DNA of 64,000 nt. Origin: Citrobacter sp. MGH106. GTDB lineage: Bacteria > Pseudomonadota > Gammaproteobacteria > Enterobacterales > Enterobacteriaceae. Of the stretch, positions 38,527 through 47,856 are shown in pieces. The translations under genes and the position numbers were made by a program. Under the pieces are notes generated by a model. That model did no database searches, was not told the origin of the DNA, and worked only from the letters and a program-made list of their open reading frames with translations. Numbering within the stretch: position 1 is the first letter of the stretch; each line of letters opens with the position of its first letter. The DNA is taken from the NCBI RefSeq assembly GCF_001037495.1, contig NZ_KQ089822.1:2217303-2281302 (forward strand), in the 5' to 3' direction.

Positions 38527-39867
38527 ATGTTCGTTACACTCGCGTATATCGCGTTTTTTTTGGTTTGTTCATGGGCAATATTCAGAATTAATCAAAAAAG
38601 TAATTCCCTGTCAAAAAGTGTTTTCATTGCCATTTTTTTGGGTGCCATTATCGGCTTGTCCCTTCATCTTATAACTCCTGACCGCAGTAAAACGGTTATC
38701 GACTGGTATAATATCATCGGCAACGGTTACGTAAATTTACTGAAACTGGTTGCGGTCCCTCTGATATTTATCTCTATTCTCTCTGCTATTAACAAGCTCG
38801 AAAACAGTGCTGGCATTGGCAAAATGTCGCTAACTATCGTCGGATGCATGTTATGTCTGGTGATGATTGCCGGGTTTATTGGGCTACTGACGGCGCATGT
38901 TTTAGGTCTGGATGCCAGTGCTTTCGGTCATATGCAGTCTACGCTGACGGATGCCGATGTGAGTAAAACAGCGGCCATTTCGCTGCCTAAACTGGTCACT
39001 TCTTTAATTCCCACCAATATTTTCCTCGACCTTACGGGGGCCAGAAGTGTTTCAGTTATTGGTATTGTTATCTTCACTCTCCTCGCCGGCGTGGCATTAT
39101 TAAAAGTCAAACAGGACGCGCCAGAAGAAGGTGAAAAATTAAGCGCAGGGATCAATGCCATCCAGATTTGGGTCATGAAAATGGTGCGGATAGTTATTGC
39201 GCTGACCCCATATGGCGTGATGGCATTAATGGCAGGAGTCTTCTCCGCTTATCGCTTAGAGCAATTTGCCAGTCTGCTGGGATTTATTGGTGCCTGTTAC
39301 ATCGCGATACTGATGATGTTTATCGTTCACGCACTGATACTGGTACTGAGTGGTAACAATCCCATTCGCTATTTTAAAACTGTCTGGCCGGTATTAACCT
39401 TTGCGTTTGTTTCGCGCAGCAGCGCGGCATCGATTCCGCTGGCTATTACAGCGCAGGAAAAGTTTGGCGTTCAAAATACCATTGCCAATATCGCTGCTTC
39501 ATTTGGCTCCAGTATGGGGCAAAATGGCTGCGCCGGGATCTACCCCGCGATTATGGTAGCAATGATTGCCCCGACGATGGGAATCGATCCGCTTTCAGTT
39601 CACTTTCTCCTTGCCATGCTACCGGCGATTGCGCTGGGATCGATTGGGGTTGCTGGTGTCGGTGGCGGTGGCACATTTGCCGCACTGATCGTCCTTTCAA
39701 CACTCAATTTTCCGGTCGCACTGGTGGGTATTTTCATTGCCATTGAACCCATTGTCGATATGGCAAGGACGGCATTAAACGTTAATGGCTCGATGATGTC
39801 TGGAGTACTGGCAAACCGTATTTTGAATAAGGAGTCGCCTGCACAGCAACGGGTCAATGCGAATTAA
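38527..39867 (+). CDS. DAACS-family L-cystine:cation symporter (TcyP-like)
   Basis: A 446-residue inner-membrane transporter of the dicarboxylate/amino acid:cation symporter family, closest in recall to TcyP (YdjN), the sulfur-regulated cystine importer. The family core is complete: the hairpin 1 motif SRSSAASIPLAI near residue 298, GQNGCAGIYPAIMVAM near 330, and the hairpin 2 motif GVAGVGGGGTFAALIVLSTLN near residue 377. About eight membrane helices are predicted. The ATG at 38527 has AGAGG 7 nt before it; upstream in-frame starts extend into the promoter. It is the first of three genes lying between rstA and rstB, and its promoter region carries several repeats. Confidence 0.87.
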   Translation: MFVTLAYIAFFLVCSWAIFRINQKSNSLSKSVFIAIFLGAIIGLSLHLITPDRSKTVIDWYNIIGNGYVNLLKLVAVPLIFISILSAINKLENSAGIGKMSLTIVGCMLCLVMIAGFIGLLTAHVLGLDASAFGHMQSTLTDADVSKTAAISLPKLVTSLIPTNIFLDLTGARSVSVIGIVIFTLLAGVALLKVKQDAPEEGEKLSAGINAIQIWVMKMVRIVIALTPYGVMALMAGVFSAYRLEQFASLLGFIGACYIAILMMFIVHALILVLSGNNPIRYFKTVWPVLTFAFVSRSSAASIPLAITAQEKFGVQNTIANIAASFGSSMGQNGCAGIYPAIMVAMIAPTMGIDPLSVHFLLAMLPAIALGSIGVAGVGGGGTFAALIVLSTLNFPVALVGIFIAIEPIVDMARTALNVNGSMMSGVLANRILNKESPAQQRVNAN

Positions 39868-39903
39868 TCGTCCTCAATAAACCCGTTGATTGCTCTGCAG
39901 ACA

Positions 39904-39936
39904 AAAGCCTTTCTGTCCACAGAAAGGCTTTAATAT
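39904..39936. terminator. Terminator between TcyP-like gene and nixA
   Basis: AAAGCCTTTCTG and CAGAAAGGCTTT form a perfect 12-bp stem with a 4-nt loop, with T-rich ends on both strands. It serves the convergent symporter and nickel-transporter genes. Confidence 0.85.
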
Positions 39937-39937
39937 T

Positions 39938-40978
39938 TCAACTGAACGTCAACCCATCGTATTTTTTCCAGCGATAATTCAATGCAGAGATAATCCAACA
40001 GGTAATAAATACGCCGATAATAACGAACCCAACATTCCCCATATGTTCACTCAGGCGGCCTACTGTGTCCCATAAACCGCCCTGCAGTGAAAATACCTCT
40101 GACAACAGACCCAGAGCTTCCAGCCCACCGATAAATACAGCAACAATTACTGATGTCCCGGTGATGGTCATATTGTAATAGAGTTTTCGTTGCGGCTTAT
40201 TAAACGCCCAGCCATAGGCTTCGACCATCAACATACTGTCAAGGCAATCAATCAACGCCATTCCGCAGGTAAAGAGCGCAGGAAATATCAGGATTGACCA
40301 GATGGACATACCACTCGAAGCGCTTGAAGCAGAAATACCTAACAGCGAAATTTCCGTAGCAGTATCAAAACCCAGACCAAATAAAAAACCGACAAAGTAC
40401 ATATGCCAGTCTTTGCCCACCAGTCTGAATGCCGGGCGGAAGATCCAGCTCAGCGGACCAGCAACGGTGACATCTTCAGTGGAACCAGCATAGATACCCG
40501 TCTTTTTCAGGTGACGAAATGCCTTCCATACCTGACAAAAAATGATGAGATTGATGGTAGCCAGAATAAGCAAAAATGCGGCAGAAACTGCGGTCCCTAT
40601 AACTCCCCCGACATTTTGCAACCATAGCATATGCTGTTTAAAGGCACTGGTAGTCAGGGCGATACCAATGCTGGCCAGCACCACAATGGTGGAATGCCCT
40701 AATGAAAACCAAGCCCCGGTGGTCAGCGCGCGTTTTTTCTGCTGAATAAGTTTTCGTGTCGCACTGTCGATGGCGGCAATGTGATCGGCGTCAACAGCGT
40801 GGCGCAGCCCATAACACCATGCGATAAGACATAGCGCCAGTAGTGAAGTGTTATTGCTAAACGCAGTGAACGCCCAGAGCCAGGCCACAACATTTGCACC
40901 GACCAGAAGAGTCACCAGCAGAATAATGTGTGGGCGTTTTTTAAGTAAGGAAAACAACAAATTCACTATTTCCACCAA
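39938..40978 (-). CDS. nixA: NiCoT-family nickel/cobalt transporter (NixA/HoxN type)
   Basis: A 346-residue high-affinity inner-membrane permease for Ni2+ (possibly Co2+), supplying hydrogenases or urease. The family signature RHAVDADHIAAID near residue 59 contains the metal-binding HX4DH motif, followed by GAWFSLGHSTIV near residue 88, LGFDTATEISLL near residue 205 and the LFTCGMALIDCLDSM stretch near residue 232. About eight transmembrane helices are predicted. Salmonella and several Citrobacter have such a gene, K-12 uses NikABCDE instead. I saw no NikR operator (GTATGA/TCATAC) in the 120 bp upstream. It is convergent with the TcyP-like gene. Confidence 0.9.
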   Translation of the reverse strand: MVEIVNLLFSLLKKRPHIILLVTLLVGANVVAWLWAFTAFSNNTSLLALCLIAWCYGLRHAVDADHIAAIDSATRKLIQQKKRALTTGAWFSLGHSTIVVLASIGIALTTSAFKQHMLWLQNVGGVIGTAVSAAFLLILATINLIIFCQVWKAFRHLKKTGIYAGSTEDVTVAGPLSWIFRPAFRLVGKDWHMYFVGFLFGLGFDTATEISLLGISASSASSGMSIWSILIFPALFTCGMALIDCLDSMLMVEAYGWAFNKPQRKLYYNMTITGTSVIVAVFIGGLEALGLLSEVFSLQGGLWDTVGRLSEHMGNVGFVIIGVFITCWIISALNYRWKKYDGLTFS

Positions 40979-41098
40979 ATTAATTTTGTAGTCAAAGACA
41001 CAACTGAACCGCTGTTCTCTGGTTGATTAATAAAACATTTACCAGCCTAATGATAACGTTTAAAAATTACCAACCAGTGCTGTAGATCAAAGTTGATG

Positions 41099-41917
41099 CT
41101 AGCTATGCTCAAGTTCAGCTATGGCTAACTCAGCCACCCGCAGGGTTATAGCCGCATTATCACCCTCTTCCAGAAACCATGCGGAAGACAGCCCGCACCA
41201 TGCCGCTATCCACATCAGGAGTCGTTCACGTTCAAGTTCGGCAACCTCAGAGACAACGTCTACGCGTTGTACGAATGTTTCAGGTTCAATAGCAACTGAC
41301 ATTGTGGTATCCGCAAGATCGGGATTAGTGAAAATATTGGCATAATCAAACCCACGCTCACCGATTAATCCTTTGGGATCAATTGCCAGCCATCCTGAAA
41401 CACCAAAATCAAGAACATTGTTGTGGTGCAAATCACCGTGAAGAACTACAACCTCGCGAGGACTGGAGAACAATGATTTTGCCAACTCTGCGCAACGCAT
41501 CATGATACCGCCATGAATTTGTGCAGCAGGCGCAAGATCATGAAACCAGTGATGCAGTGGAATTAGCGTTGGCAAAGATGCATTTGGCGGTACATGGAGC
41601 TGCCTTGCCGTGTGGCAGATTATGCGACATGCTTGATCATCCTGTCCTGTGATCGACAGGGTAGATAAAGAGCCAGCCCCTGTCGCCCGCTCTAAGAGTA
41701 TTGCCCCATCCTCATGAGCCAGCACGTTCGCTGCTCCCCGCCCGTTCCACCAGGCCATTAGCTCGCAACCTCGACGCTCACTATCATCATTCGTGAGTTT
41801 TAGAATCGCTTTCTGGTGATCTTTACGCATCATTACCGGTAAAAGCTGCGACGTATGAGTTATGACAGGAACGCCATCAGGAATAAGTCCCCAGCGACTG
41901 AGATAGTTACTGAACAT
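41099..41917 (-). CDS. APH(6)-like aminoglycoside phosphotransferase family protein
   Basis: A 272-residue kinase-fold enzyme of the aminoglycoside/hydroxyurea phosphotransferase family, resembling the streptomycin 6-kinases (StrB-type). The catalytic loop HGDLHHNNVLDF (about residues 160-171) supplies the Asp and Asn of the Brenner motif, and IDPKGLIGERGFDYAN near residue 179 is the DFG-equivalent metal site. The nucleotide lysine is in KAILKLTNDDSE near residue 40. Chromosomal members in enterobacteria do not always confer resistance, so the substrate could be another hydroxylated compound. It lies 121 bp upstream of nixA in the same direction, and divergent from rstB. Confidence 0.85.
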   Translation of the reverse strand: MFSNYLSRWGLIPDGVPVITHTSQLLPVMMRKDHQKAILKLTNDDSERRGCELMAWWNGRGAANVLAHEDGAILLERATGAGSLSTLSITGQDDQACRIICHTARQLHVPPNASLPTLIPLHHWFHDLAPAAQIHGGIMMRCAELAKSLFSSPREVVVLHGDLHHNNVLDFGVSGWLAIDPKGLIGERGFDYANIFTNPDLADTTMSVAIEPETFVQRVDVVSEVAELERERLLMWIAAWCGLSSAWFLEEGDNAAITLRVAELAIAELEHS

Positions 41918-42098
41918 GTGTTATTTCCAACATTTTTGGTTGCCGGGTAAGAACGTTTAGCGAGTTTCTTTTGCAGCAGTATAACTGTACTCTGCCAGGA
42001 TAAGTGCGCGTGATGGTAAACGGAGAGCAGTTCTGAACCGAAAAACGCCTCCATAGCTAAAACGCATCGCTACCATGTTAAGTATCCGGTGAATTTTT

Positions 42099-43400
42099 AT
42101 GAAGAAGCTGTTTGTGCAGTTTTACCTCTTGCTGTTCGTCTGCTTTCTGGTCATGACCTTATTGGTCGGGCTGGTGTACAAATTTACCGCAGAGCGCGCT
42201 GGCAGACAGTCACTTGATGATTTGATGAAAAGCTCGTTGTATCTGATGCGCAGCGAATTACGTGAAATTCCCCCACGCGACTGGGGGAAAACGCTGAAGG
42301 AGATGGATTTGAACCTCTCGTTTGATCTCCGCGTTGAGCCACTGAATAAATACCATCTGGATGCTCCGACCATGCAGCGGCTGCGCGAAGGCGATATCGT
42401 TGCACTCGACGATCAGTACACGTTTATTCAGCGTATTCCCCGCAGCCATTACGTGCTGGCCGTAGGTCCGGTTCCCTATCTCTATTTTCTGCATCAAATG
42501 CGCCTGCTGGATGTCGCGCTAATGGCGTTTATTGCCATCTCCCTCGCCTTCCCGGTGCTAATCTGGATGCGCCCACACTGGCAGGAGATGCTTAGACTGG
42601 AAGCCGCCGCGCAGCGTTTTGGAGAAGGACATCTGAGTGAGCGACTGCACTTTGACAGCGGATCCAGTTTTGAACGGCTGGGCGTGGCGTTTAATCAGAT
42701 GGCGGACAATATCAATGCGCTGATCGCCAGCAAAAAGCAGCTTATCGATGGTATTGCCCATGAACTTCGTACCCCCCTGGTGCGATTACGTTACCGACTG
42801 GAGATGAGTGATAACCTCACCGAGCAAGAGTCTCAGGCTCTGAACCGCGATATTGGCCAACTGGAAGCGCTAATTGAAGAATTACTCACTTACGCCAGAC
42901 TGGATCGCCCGCAGAATGAGCTAAAGCTCAGTGTACCGGACCTGCCCGTTTGGCTGGTAACCCATCTGGAAGATGTACAAAGCGTCACCCCTGAGCGTTC
43001 GGTGCGTTTGCGTCATCTTATAACCGGTGATTACGGCGCACTGGATATGCGTCTGATGGAGCGCGTACTGGATAACTTGCTAAATAATGCCCTGCGCTAT
43101 TGCCAGTCTACGGTACAAGCCAGCCTGCTGCTGCACGGAAATCAGGCAACACTGGTTGTCGAAGATGACGGTCCGGGAATCGAACCCAACGCCCGCGAGC
43201 AAATTTTTGAACCGTTTGTTCGCCTTGATCCCAGCCGCGACCGCGCCACCGGTGGCTGCGGGCTGGGTTTAGCTATCGTGCACTCCATCGCGCTGGCAAT
43301 GGGCGGTACTGTAGTCTGTGACGAAAGCGAGCTGGGCGGAGCCAGATTCACTTTTAGCTGGCCCGTCTGGCATAACATTCCCGAATTTTCCGCTGCCTGA
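42099..43400 (+). CDS. rstB: RstB, sensor histidine kinase
   Basis: The membrane kinase that phosphorylates RstA. The 433-residue protein is complete: transmembrane helix 1 (residues 8-28), a periplasmic domain to about 135, helix 2 (about 136-156), a HAMP linker, the H-box IAHELRTPL with phosphorylated His221, and the ATPase domain with N-box LNNALRYC (near 330), G1 DDGPGI (near 358) and G2 GCGLGLAIVHS. Length equals E. coli RstB. Because rstA is 3.86 kb away, rstB must be transcribed from its own promoter in 41918-42098, which I cannot define precisely, or by read-through. The ribosome binding site is weak (GGTGA). Confidence 0.94.
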   Translation: MKKLFVQFYLLLFVCFLVMTLLVGLVYKFTAERAGRQSLDDLMKSSLYLMRSELREIPPRDWGKTLKEMDLNLSFDLRVEPLNKYHLDAPTMQRLREGDIVALDDQYTFIQRIPRSHYVLAVGPVPYLYFLHQMRLLDVALMAFIAISLAFPVLIWMRPHWQEMLRLEAAAQRFGEGHLSERLHFDSGSSFERLGVAFNQMADNINALIASKKQLIDGIAHELRTPLVRLRYRLEMSDNLTEQESQALNRDIGQLEALIEELLTYARLDRPQNELKLSVPDLPVWLVTHLEDVQSVTPERSVRLRHLITGDYGALDMRLMERVLDNLLNNALRYCQSTVQASLLLHGNQATLVVEDDGPGIEPNAREQIFEPFVRLDPSRDRATGGCGLGLAIVHSIALAMGGTVVCDESELGGARFTFSWPVWHNIPEFSAA

Positions 43401-43441
43401 CCTATACAGCTCGGTGGTCAGGTGCTAAACATTGTGCTATA

Positions 43442-43464
43442 AAAAAGTATGTTGTAACTAAAAT
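43442..43464 (+). other. TerB-like Tus-binding replication fork trap
   Basis: The sequence AGTATGTTGTAACTAAA (43446-43462) matches the core of E. coli TerB exactly, and the flanks differ at only two positions of the 23-mer. As in E. coli it sits directly upstream of tus, so bound Tus would both arrest forks arriving from one side and repress its own gene. Confidence 0.92.
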
Positions 43465-43473
43465 GGTAACCCT

Positions 43474-44403
43474 ATGACTCGTTACGATCTCGTCGAACGA
43501 CTGAACGGCACCTTTCGCCAGATGGAACAGGAACTGGCGCAACTGACTCAAAATTTGCAGCAGCGAACGCTGCTGATTGCGCGCGTGTTTTCTCTGCCAG
43601 AAGTGGCAAAAGAGGCAGAACATGCCCCGCTGGAGAGCATTGATGTTAAGCAGCATTTAGGCAAAGAGGCTGAAATGCTGGCGCTACGCCACTTCCGCCA
43701 CCTGTTTATTCAGCAGCAATCTGAGAACCGCAGCAGCAAAGCGGCCGTTCGCCTGCCTGGCGTGTTGTGCTACCAGGTCAATAACAGCGTACAGACCGCA
43801 CTTGAAGAGCAAATAAAACGCATTAACCAGTTGAAAACAACGTTTGAACGCATTGTGACAGTGGATTCCGGGCTGGCTCCGGCAGCACGTTTCGAATGGG
43901 TACATCGACACTTACCCGGCCTGATTACGCTAAACGCTTATCGCACGCTAACCGTTGTCAGGGAACCGGCTACCCTGCGATTTGGCTGGGCGAACAAACA
44001 CATCATTAAAAACCTGAAACGTGATGAGGTGCTGGAACAACTGGAAAAGAGCCTAAACTCACCACGCAGCGTGCATCCCTGGACGCGTGAAGAATGGCAG
44101 GCCAGACTGGAGCGTGAATATCAGGATATCGCTGCACTGCCACAGCAGGCCAAACTGAAGATCAAAAGACCGGTAAAAGTCCAGCCCATTGCCCGCGTTT
44201 GGTACAAAGGACAGCAAAAACAGGTGCAATATGCTTGCCCGACTCCGCTGATTGCACTGATTAATAGCGACAATGGTATGAGTGTGCCTGATATCGGTGA
44301 ACTGCTGAATTACGATGCTGAAAACGTGCAGCACCGCTTTAAACCTCAGGCACAGCCGTTAAGACTCATTATCCCCCGGCTGCACCTGTATGTTGCGGAT
44401 TAA
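43474..44403 (+). CDS. tus: Tus, replication terminus site-binding protein
   Basis: Tus binds Ter sites as a monomer and blocks the DnaB helicase in one orientation. The 309-residue protein has the length of the E. coli protein and begins [19 protein letters not shown]. The region that captures the flipped cytosine of Ter is present ([15 protein letters not shown], His near residue 144), as is the basic interdomain strand [17 protein letters not shown] near residue 227 that lies in the DNA groove. A Ter site overlaps its promoter 10 bp before the start codon, which gives autorepression. The stop overlaps the convergent fumC by 4 bp. Confidence 0.96.
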   Translation: MTRYDLVERLNGTFRQMEQELAQLTQNLQQRTLLIARVFSLPEVAKEAEHAPLESIDVKQHLGKEAEMLALRHFRHLFIQQQSENRSSKAAVRLPGVLCYQVNNSVQTALEEQIKRINQLKTTFERIVTVDSGLAPAARFEWVHRHLPGLITLNAYRTLTVVREPATLRFGWANKHIIKNLKRDEVLEQLEKSLNSPRSVHPWTREEWQARLEREYQDIAALPQQAKLKIKRPVKVQPIARVWYKGQQKQVQYACPTPLIALINSDNGMSVPDIGELLNYDAENVQHRFKPQAQPLRLIIPRLHLYVAD

Positions 44404-45803
44404 CGTCCTGGTCGCATGCTACCGACCATCAGTTCCGGACGTACCCAACTGTCAAACTCGGCTTCGGTAAGATACCCCAGCGCCAGGGCGGACGCTTTTA
44501 AGGTCAGTCCTTCTTTGTGGGCCTTCTTGGCAATCTCTGCGGCTTTATCGTAACCAATATGAGTATTGAGCGCGGTAACCAGCATGAGCGATTCATTGAG
44601 TAACTGATCAATTCGCTCGCGATTCGGTTCAATCCCGGTAGCACAGTGCTCGTTGAAACTTTCCATACCATCTGCCAGCAGGCGAACTGATTGCAGGAAG
44701 TTATGAATAACCATCGGACGATAGACATTCAGCTCAAAATTACCTGACGCACCACCAATATTAACCGCGACATCATTACCCATTACCTGACAACACAGCA
44801 TAGTCAGCGCTTCACACTGAGTCGGATTAACTTTACCCGGCATAATAGAACTACCCGGCTCATTTTCAGGAATTGATATCTCGCCAATACCACAGCGTGG
44901 GCCGGATGCCAGCCAGCGCACATCATTAGCGATTTTCATCAGCGACGCAGCCAGTCCTTTTAGCGCCCCATGAGCATGTACCAGCGCATCGCAAGTAGCT
45001 AACGCCTCGAATTTATTCGGCGCGGTAACAAACGGTGCGGAGGTTAGCGCCGCCAGTTCATCCGCGACACGCACGGCATATTCAGGATGGGTATTCAGCC
45101 CGGTGCCGACCGCAGTACCACCCAACGCCAGTTCAGCAACGTGCGGTAAGCTGTATTCGATATGCCTCAGGTTATGTTCTAACATCGCGACCCAGCCTGA
45201 GATCTCCTGGCCCAGCGTCAGCGGCGTGGCATCCTGCAGATGGGTTCGTCCGATTTTTACGATATCAGCAAAAGCATGCGATTTTTCTCGCAGCGTGGTG
45301 GTTAACACATTCAGTTGCGGGATAAGGTGCTCACGCAGAGCCAGCAGCGCGGCAACGTGCATCGCCGTGGGAAAGACGTCGTTAGAACTTTGGCTTTTAT
45401 TCACGTCGTCATTTGGATGTATTTTACGCTCCATACCCCGTACGCCGCCCAGCAATTCACTGGCCCTATTTGCCAGCACTTCGTTCATGTTCATATTGCT
45501 TTGCGTACCGGAACCGGTCTGCCAGATAGCCAGCGGAAACTCATCACGATGCTTATCCGCTAACACCTCATCCGCCGCCTGCATGATGGCGTTCGCTTTG
45601 TCTGCCGCCAACAGTCCCAAATCCTGATTAACCTTCGCAGCGGCGCGTTTAGTCAGCGCCAGTGCATGGATCAGCGAGACCGGCATTTTCTCCGTTGAGA
45701 TGCGAAAATGTTCCAGCGAGCGTTGGGTTTGCGCCCCCCAGAGTTTATCAGCCGGAACATCTATCGCACCCATTGAATCATTTTCGCGGCGTACCGTTAC
45801 CAT
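44400..45803 (-). CDS. fumC: Class II fumarase FumC
   Basis: The iron-independent, oxidation-stable fumarase interconverting fumarate and malate in the TCA cycle. The 467-residue protein carries the fumarase/aspartase signature [11 protein letters not shown] near residue 317, the catalytic His in [16 protein letters not shown] near residue 188, and [15 protein letters not shown] near residue 140. In E. coli it is induced by SoxRS, MarA and low iron, taking over when FumA is damaged. Here a strong terminator separates it from fumA, so it has its own promoter in 45804-45920. It overlaps the end of tus. Confidence 0.96.
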   Translation of the reverse strand: MVTVRRENDSMGAIDVPADKLWGAQTQRSLEHFRISTEKMPVSLIHALALTKRAAAKVNQDLGLLAADKANAIMQAADEVLADKHRDEFPLAIWQTGSGTQSNMNMNEVLANRASELLGGVRGMERKIHPNDDVNKSQSSNDVFPTAMHVAALLALREHLIPQLNVLTTTLREKSHAFADIVKIGRTHLQDATPLTLGQEISGWVAMLEHNLRHIEYSLPHVAELALGGTAVGTGLNTHPEYAVRVADELAALTSAPFVTAPNKFEALATCDALVHAHGALKGLAASLMKIANDVRWLASGPRCGIGEISIPENEPGSSIMPGKVNPTQCEALTMLCCQVMGNDVAVNIGGASGNFELNVYRPMVIHNFLQSVRLLADGMESFNEHCATGIEPNRERIDQLLNESLMLVTALNTHIGYDKAAEIAKKAHKEGLTLKASALALGYLTEAEFDSWVRPELMVGSMRPGR

Positions 45804-45915
45804 TACCTGCTCCTTATATTATCTATTGATTAGGTTATGTTTCGACATTGCCCACTTGCCATTGGTCTTATGAGTATTAACGAGGATAAAGCTGTCGTTT
45901 AGTGGTTCGTGCGGT

Positions 45916-45939
45916 AAAAAAAACCGCCCCGAAGGGCGG
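45916..45939 (-). terminator. Terminator of fumA
   Basis: On the minus strand CCGCCC-TTCG-GGGCGG forms a 6-bp GC stem with a UUCG loop followed by eight T, 7 bp past the fumA stop. Confidence 0.88.
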
Positions 45940-45945
45940 CTGACG

Positions 45946-47592
45946 TTACTTAACGCAGCGTGCGCACTGCGACGTCTGAATCTGCTGGAAGAAATCATTA
46001 CCTTTGTCATCCACAAGGATAAACGCCGGGAAATCCTCCACTTCAATTTTCCAGATGGCTTCCATCCCCAGTTCCGGATATTCCACACATTCCAGACTTT
46101 TGATACTGCCCTGTGCCAGCACCGCTGCGGGACCTCCAATACTGCCCAGGTAGAAGCCGCCATGTTTATGACAGGCATCTGTGACCTGCTGACTACGGTT
46201 TCCTTTTGCCAGCATAATCATACTCCCGCCTTCGGACTGAAGCTGGTCAACATATGAGTCCATACGACCAGCAGTGGTTGGACCCAGCGAGCCCGAAGCA
46301 TAACCTTCCGGCGTTTTGGCCGGGCCAGCGTAATAGATAGGGTGATCTTTTACATACTGCGGCAAACTCTCGCCGTTATCCATACGTTCTTTCAGTTTTG
46401 CATGCGCAATATCACGCCCGACAATGATCGTACCATTGAGCGACAGACGGGTGGAAACAGGATACTGCGACAACTGGGCCAGGATCTCTTTCATCGGGCG
46501 GTTAAGGTCGACACGTACGGCTTCGCCCTCGCCTGCCTGACGCAGCTCTTCCGGGATGTATTTGCCTGGGTTGTTTTCCAGCTTCTCGATCCAGATACCT
46601 TCACGGTTGATCTTGGCTTTAATATTACGATCGGCCGAACAGGAGACGCCCATTCCAACCGGGCACGATGCACCGTGACGCGGCATACGGATCACGCGGA
46701 TATCATGGGCGAAGTATTTCCCGCCAAACTGCGCGCCTAACCCCAGATTCTGCGCCTCAATCAGCAACTCTTTTTCCAGTTCAACGTCGCGGAAGGCCTG
46801 TCCATGCTCGTTACCTTCAGTAGGCAACTCGTCATAATATTTCGCAGAAGCCAGCTTGACGGTTTTCAAAGTGGCTTCTGCGGAAGTTCCGCCAATCACA
46901 AACGCAATGTGGTACGGTGGACATGCTGCGGTTCCCAGCGTGCGCATCTTGTCCACCAGGTAATTTTTCAATTTCCCCGGCGTTAAAAGCGCTTTGGTTT
47001 CCTGATACAGATAGGTCTTATTCGCCGAGCCACCGCCTTTGGCAATGCACAGGAATTTATACTCATCACCATCCACACTATACAGATCGATTTGCGCAGG
47101 AAGGTTAGTCCCGGTATTCACCTCGTTGTACATATCCAGCGCAGCATTTTGTGAATAGCGCAGGTTGTCTTCGATATAGGTGTTATAGACACCTCGCGCC
47201 AGCGCAGCCTCATCGCCACCTCCGGTCCAGACACGCTGACCTTTTTTACCAACGATAATGGCCGTCCCGGTGTCCTGACAGGTCGGCAAAACACCTTTTG
47301 CCGCAATATCTGAGTTGCGCAGGAATTGCAGGGCAACATATTTGTCGTTTTCGCTGGCATCCGGGTCGCGCAGAATATCAGCGACTTGCTGCTGATGCGC
47401 AGGCCGCAGCATAAACGACGCATCATGAAATGCCTGACGCGCGAGGAGACTTAACGCTTCAGGCGCAACTTTTACGATTTCCTGCCCTTCAAATTCGGCA
47501 ACGGAAACATGGTCGCTGGTCAGCAGATAGTATTCGGTATCATCCTTGTTGAGGGGAAAAGGATGTTGATAATGAAAGGGTTTGTTTGACAT
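45946..47592 (-). CDS. fumA: Class I fumarase FumA ([4Fe-4S])
   Basis: The oxygen-sensitive iron-sulfur fumarase used in aerobic growth with adequate iron. The 548-residue protein contains the cluster cysteines expected for class I: Cys in [11 protein letters not shown] (near 105), in [16 protein letters not shown] (near 224) and in [12 protein letters not shown] (near 318). The N-terminal alpha domain holds the cluster and the C-terminal beta domain follows from about residue 340. It is transcribed toward fumC but separated by a terminator. The upstream region 47593-47850 is shared with the divergent manA. Confidence 0.95.
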   Translation of the reverse strand: MSNKPFHYQHPFPLNKDDTEYYLLTSDHVSVAEFEGQEIVKVAPEALSLLARQAFHDASFMLRPAHQQQVADILRDPDASENDKYVALQFLRNSDIAAKGVLPTCQDTGTAIIVGKKGQRVWTGGGDEAALARGVYNTYIEDNLRYSQNAALDMYNEVNTGTNLPAQIDLYSVDGDEYKFLCIAKGGGSANKTYLYQETKALLTPGKLKNYLVDKMRTLGTAACPPYHIAFVIGGTSAEATLKTVKLASAKYYDELPTEGNEHGQAFRDVELEKELLIEAQNLGLGAQFGGKYFAHDIRVIRMPRHGASCPVGMGVSCSADRNIKAKINREGIWIEKLENNPGKYIPEELRQAGEGEAVRVDLNRPMKEILAQLSQYPVSTRLSLNGTIIVGRDIAHAKLKERMDNGESLPQYVKDHPIYYAGPAKTPEGYASGSLGPTTAGRMDSYVDQLQSEGGSMIMLAKGNRSQQVTDACHKHGGFYLGSIGGPAAVLAQGSIKSLECVEYPELGMEAIWKIEVEDFPAFILVDDKGNDFFQQIQTSQCARCVK

Positions 47593-47856
47593 TGTGCTCT
47601 CACTTACAGCTCGGTCTGGTTATTCTCTGGGCAGATGTTCCGTTGCCCTGCTTCCCTGTCGCAGCTCGGGTTGTAGAAGGCGTGGCTTTTCTGCAACCGG
47701 AATTGCTCAGGGTATTAAAAGCGAGTCACCATATCCTACACAATTTTTTAACAAAAACTGAGACAAAGACGACTTTTTACATGTGCAGGTTACTTCCCCC
47801 CGGTTTTCTTGGTTTAATGGACAGAGAAATTTCAACATTGAAACAGGGCATTGATA

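Noticed and set aside
41041..41098. Possible NikR or Fur control of nixA.
   Set aside because: The upstream DNA contains GATAACG but no GTATGA/TCATAC pair and no Fur-like 19-mer.
45820..45900. A SoxS/MarA box expected in front of fumC.
   Set aside because: I could not align a convincing box; E. coli fumC is SoxRS-controlled, so one may exist but it is not clear from reading.
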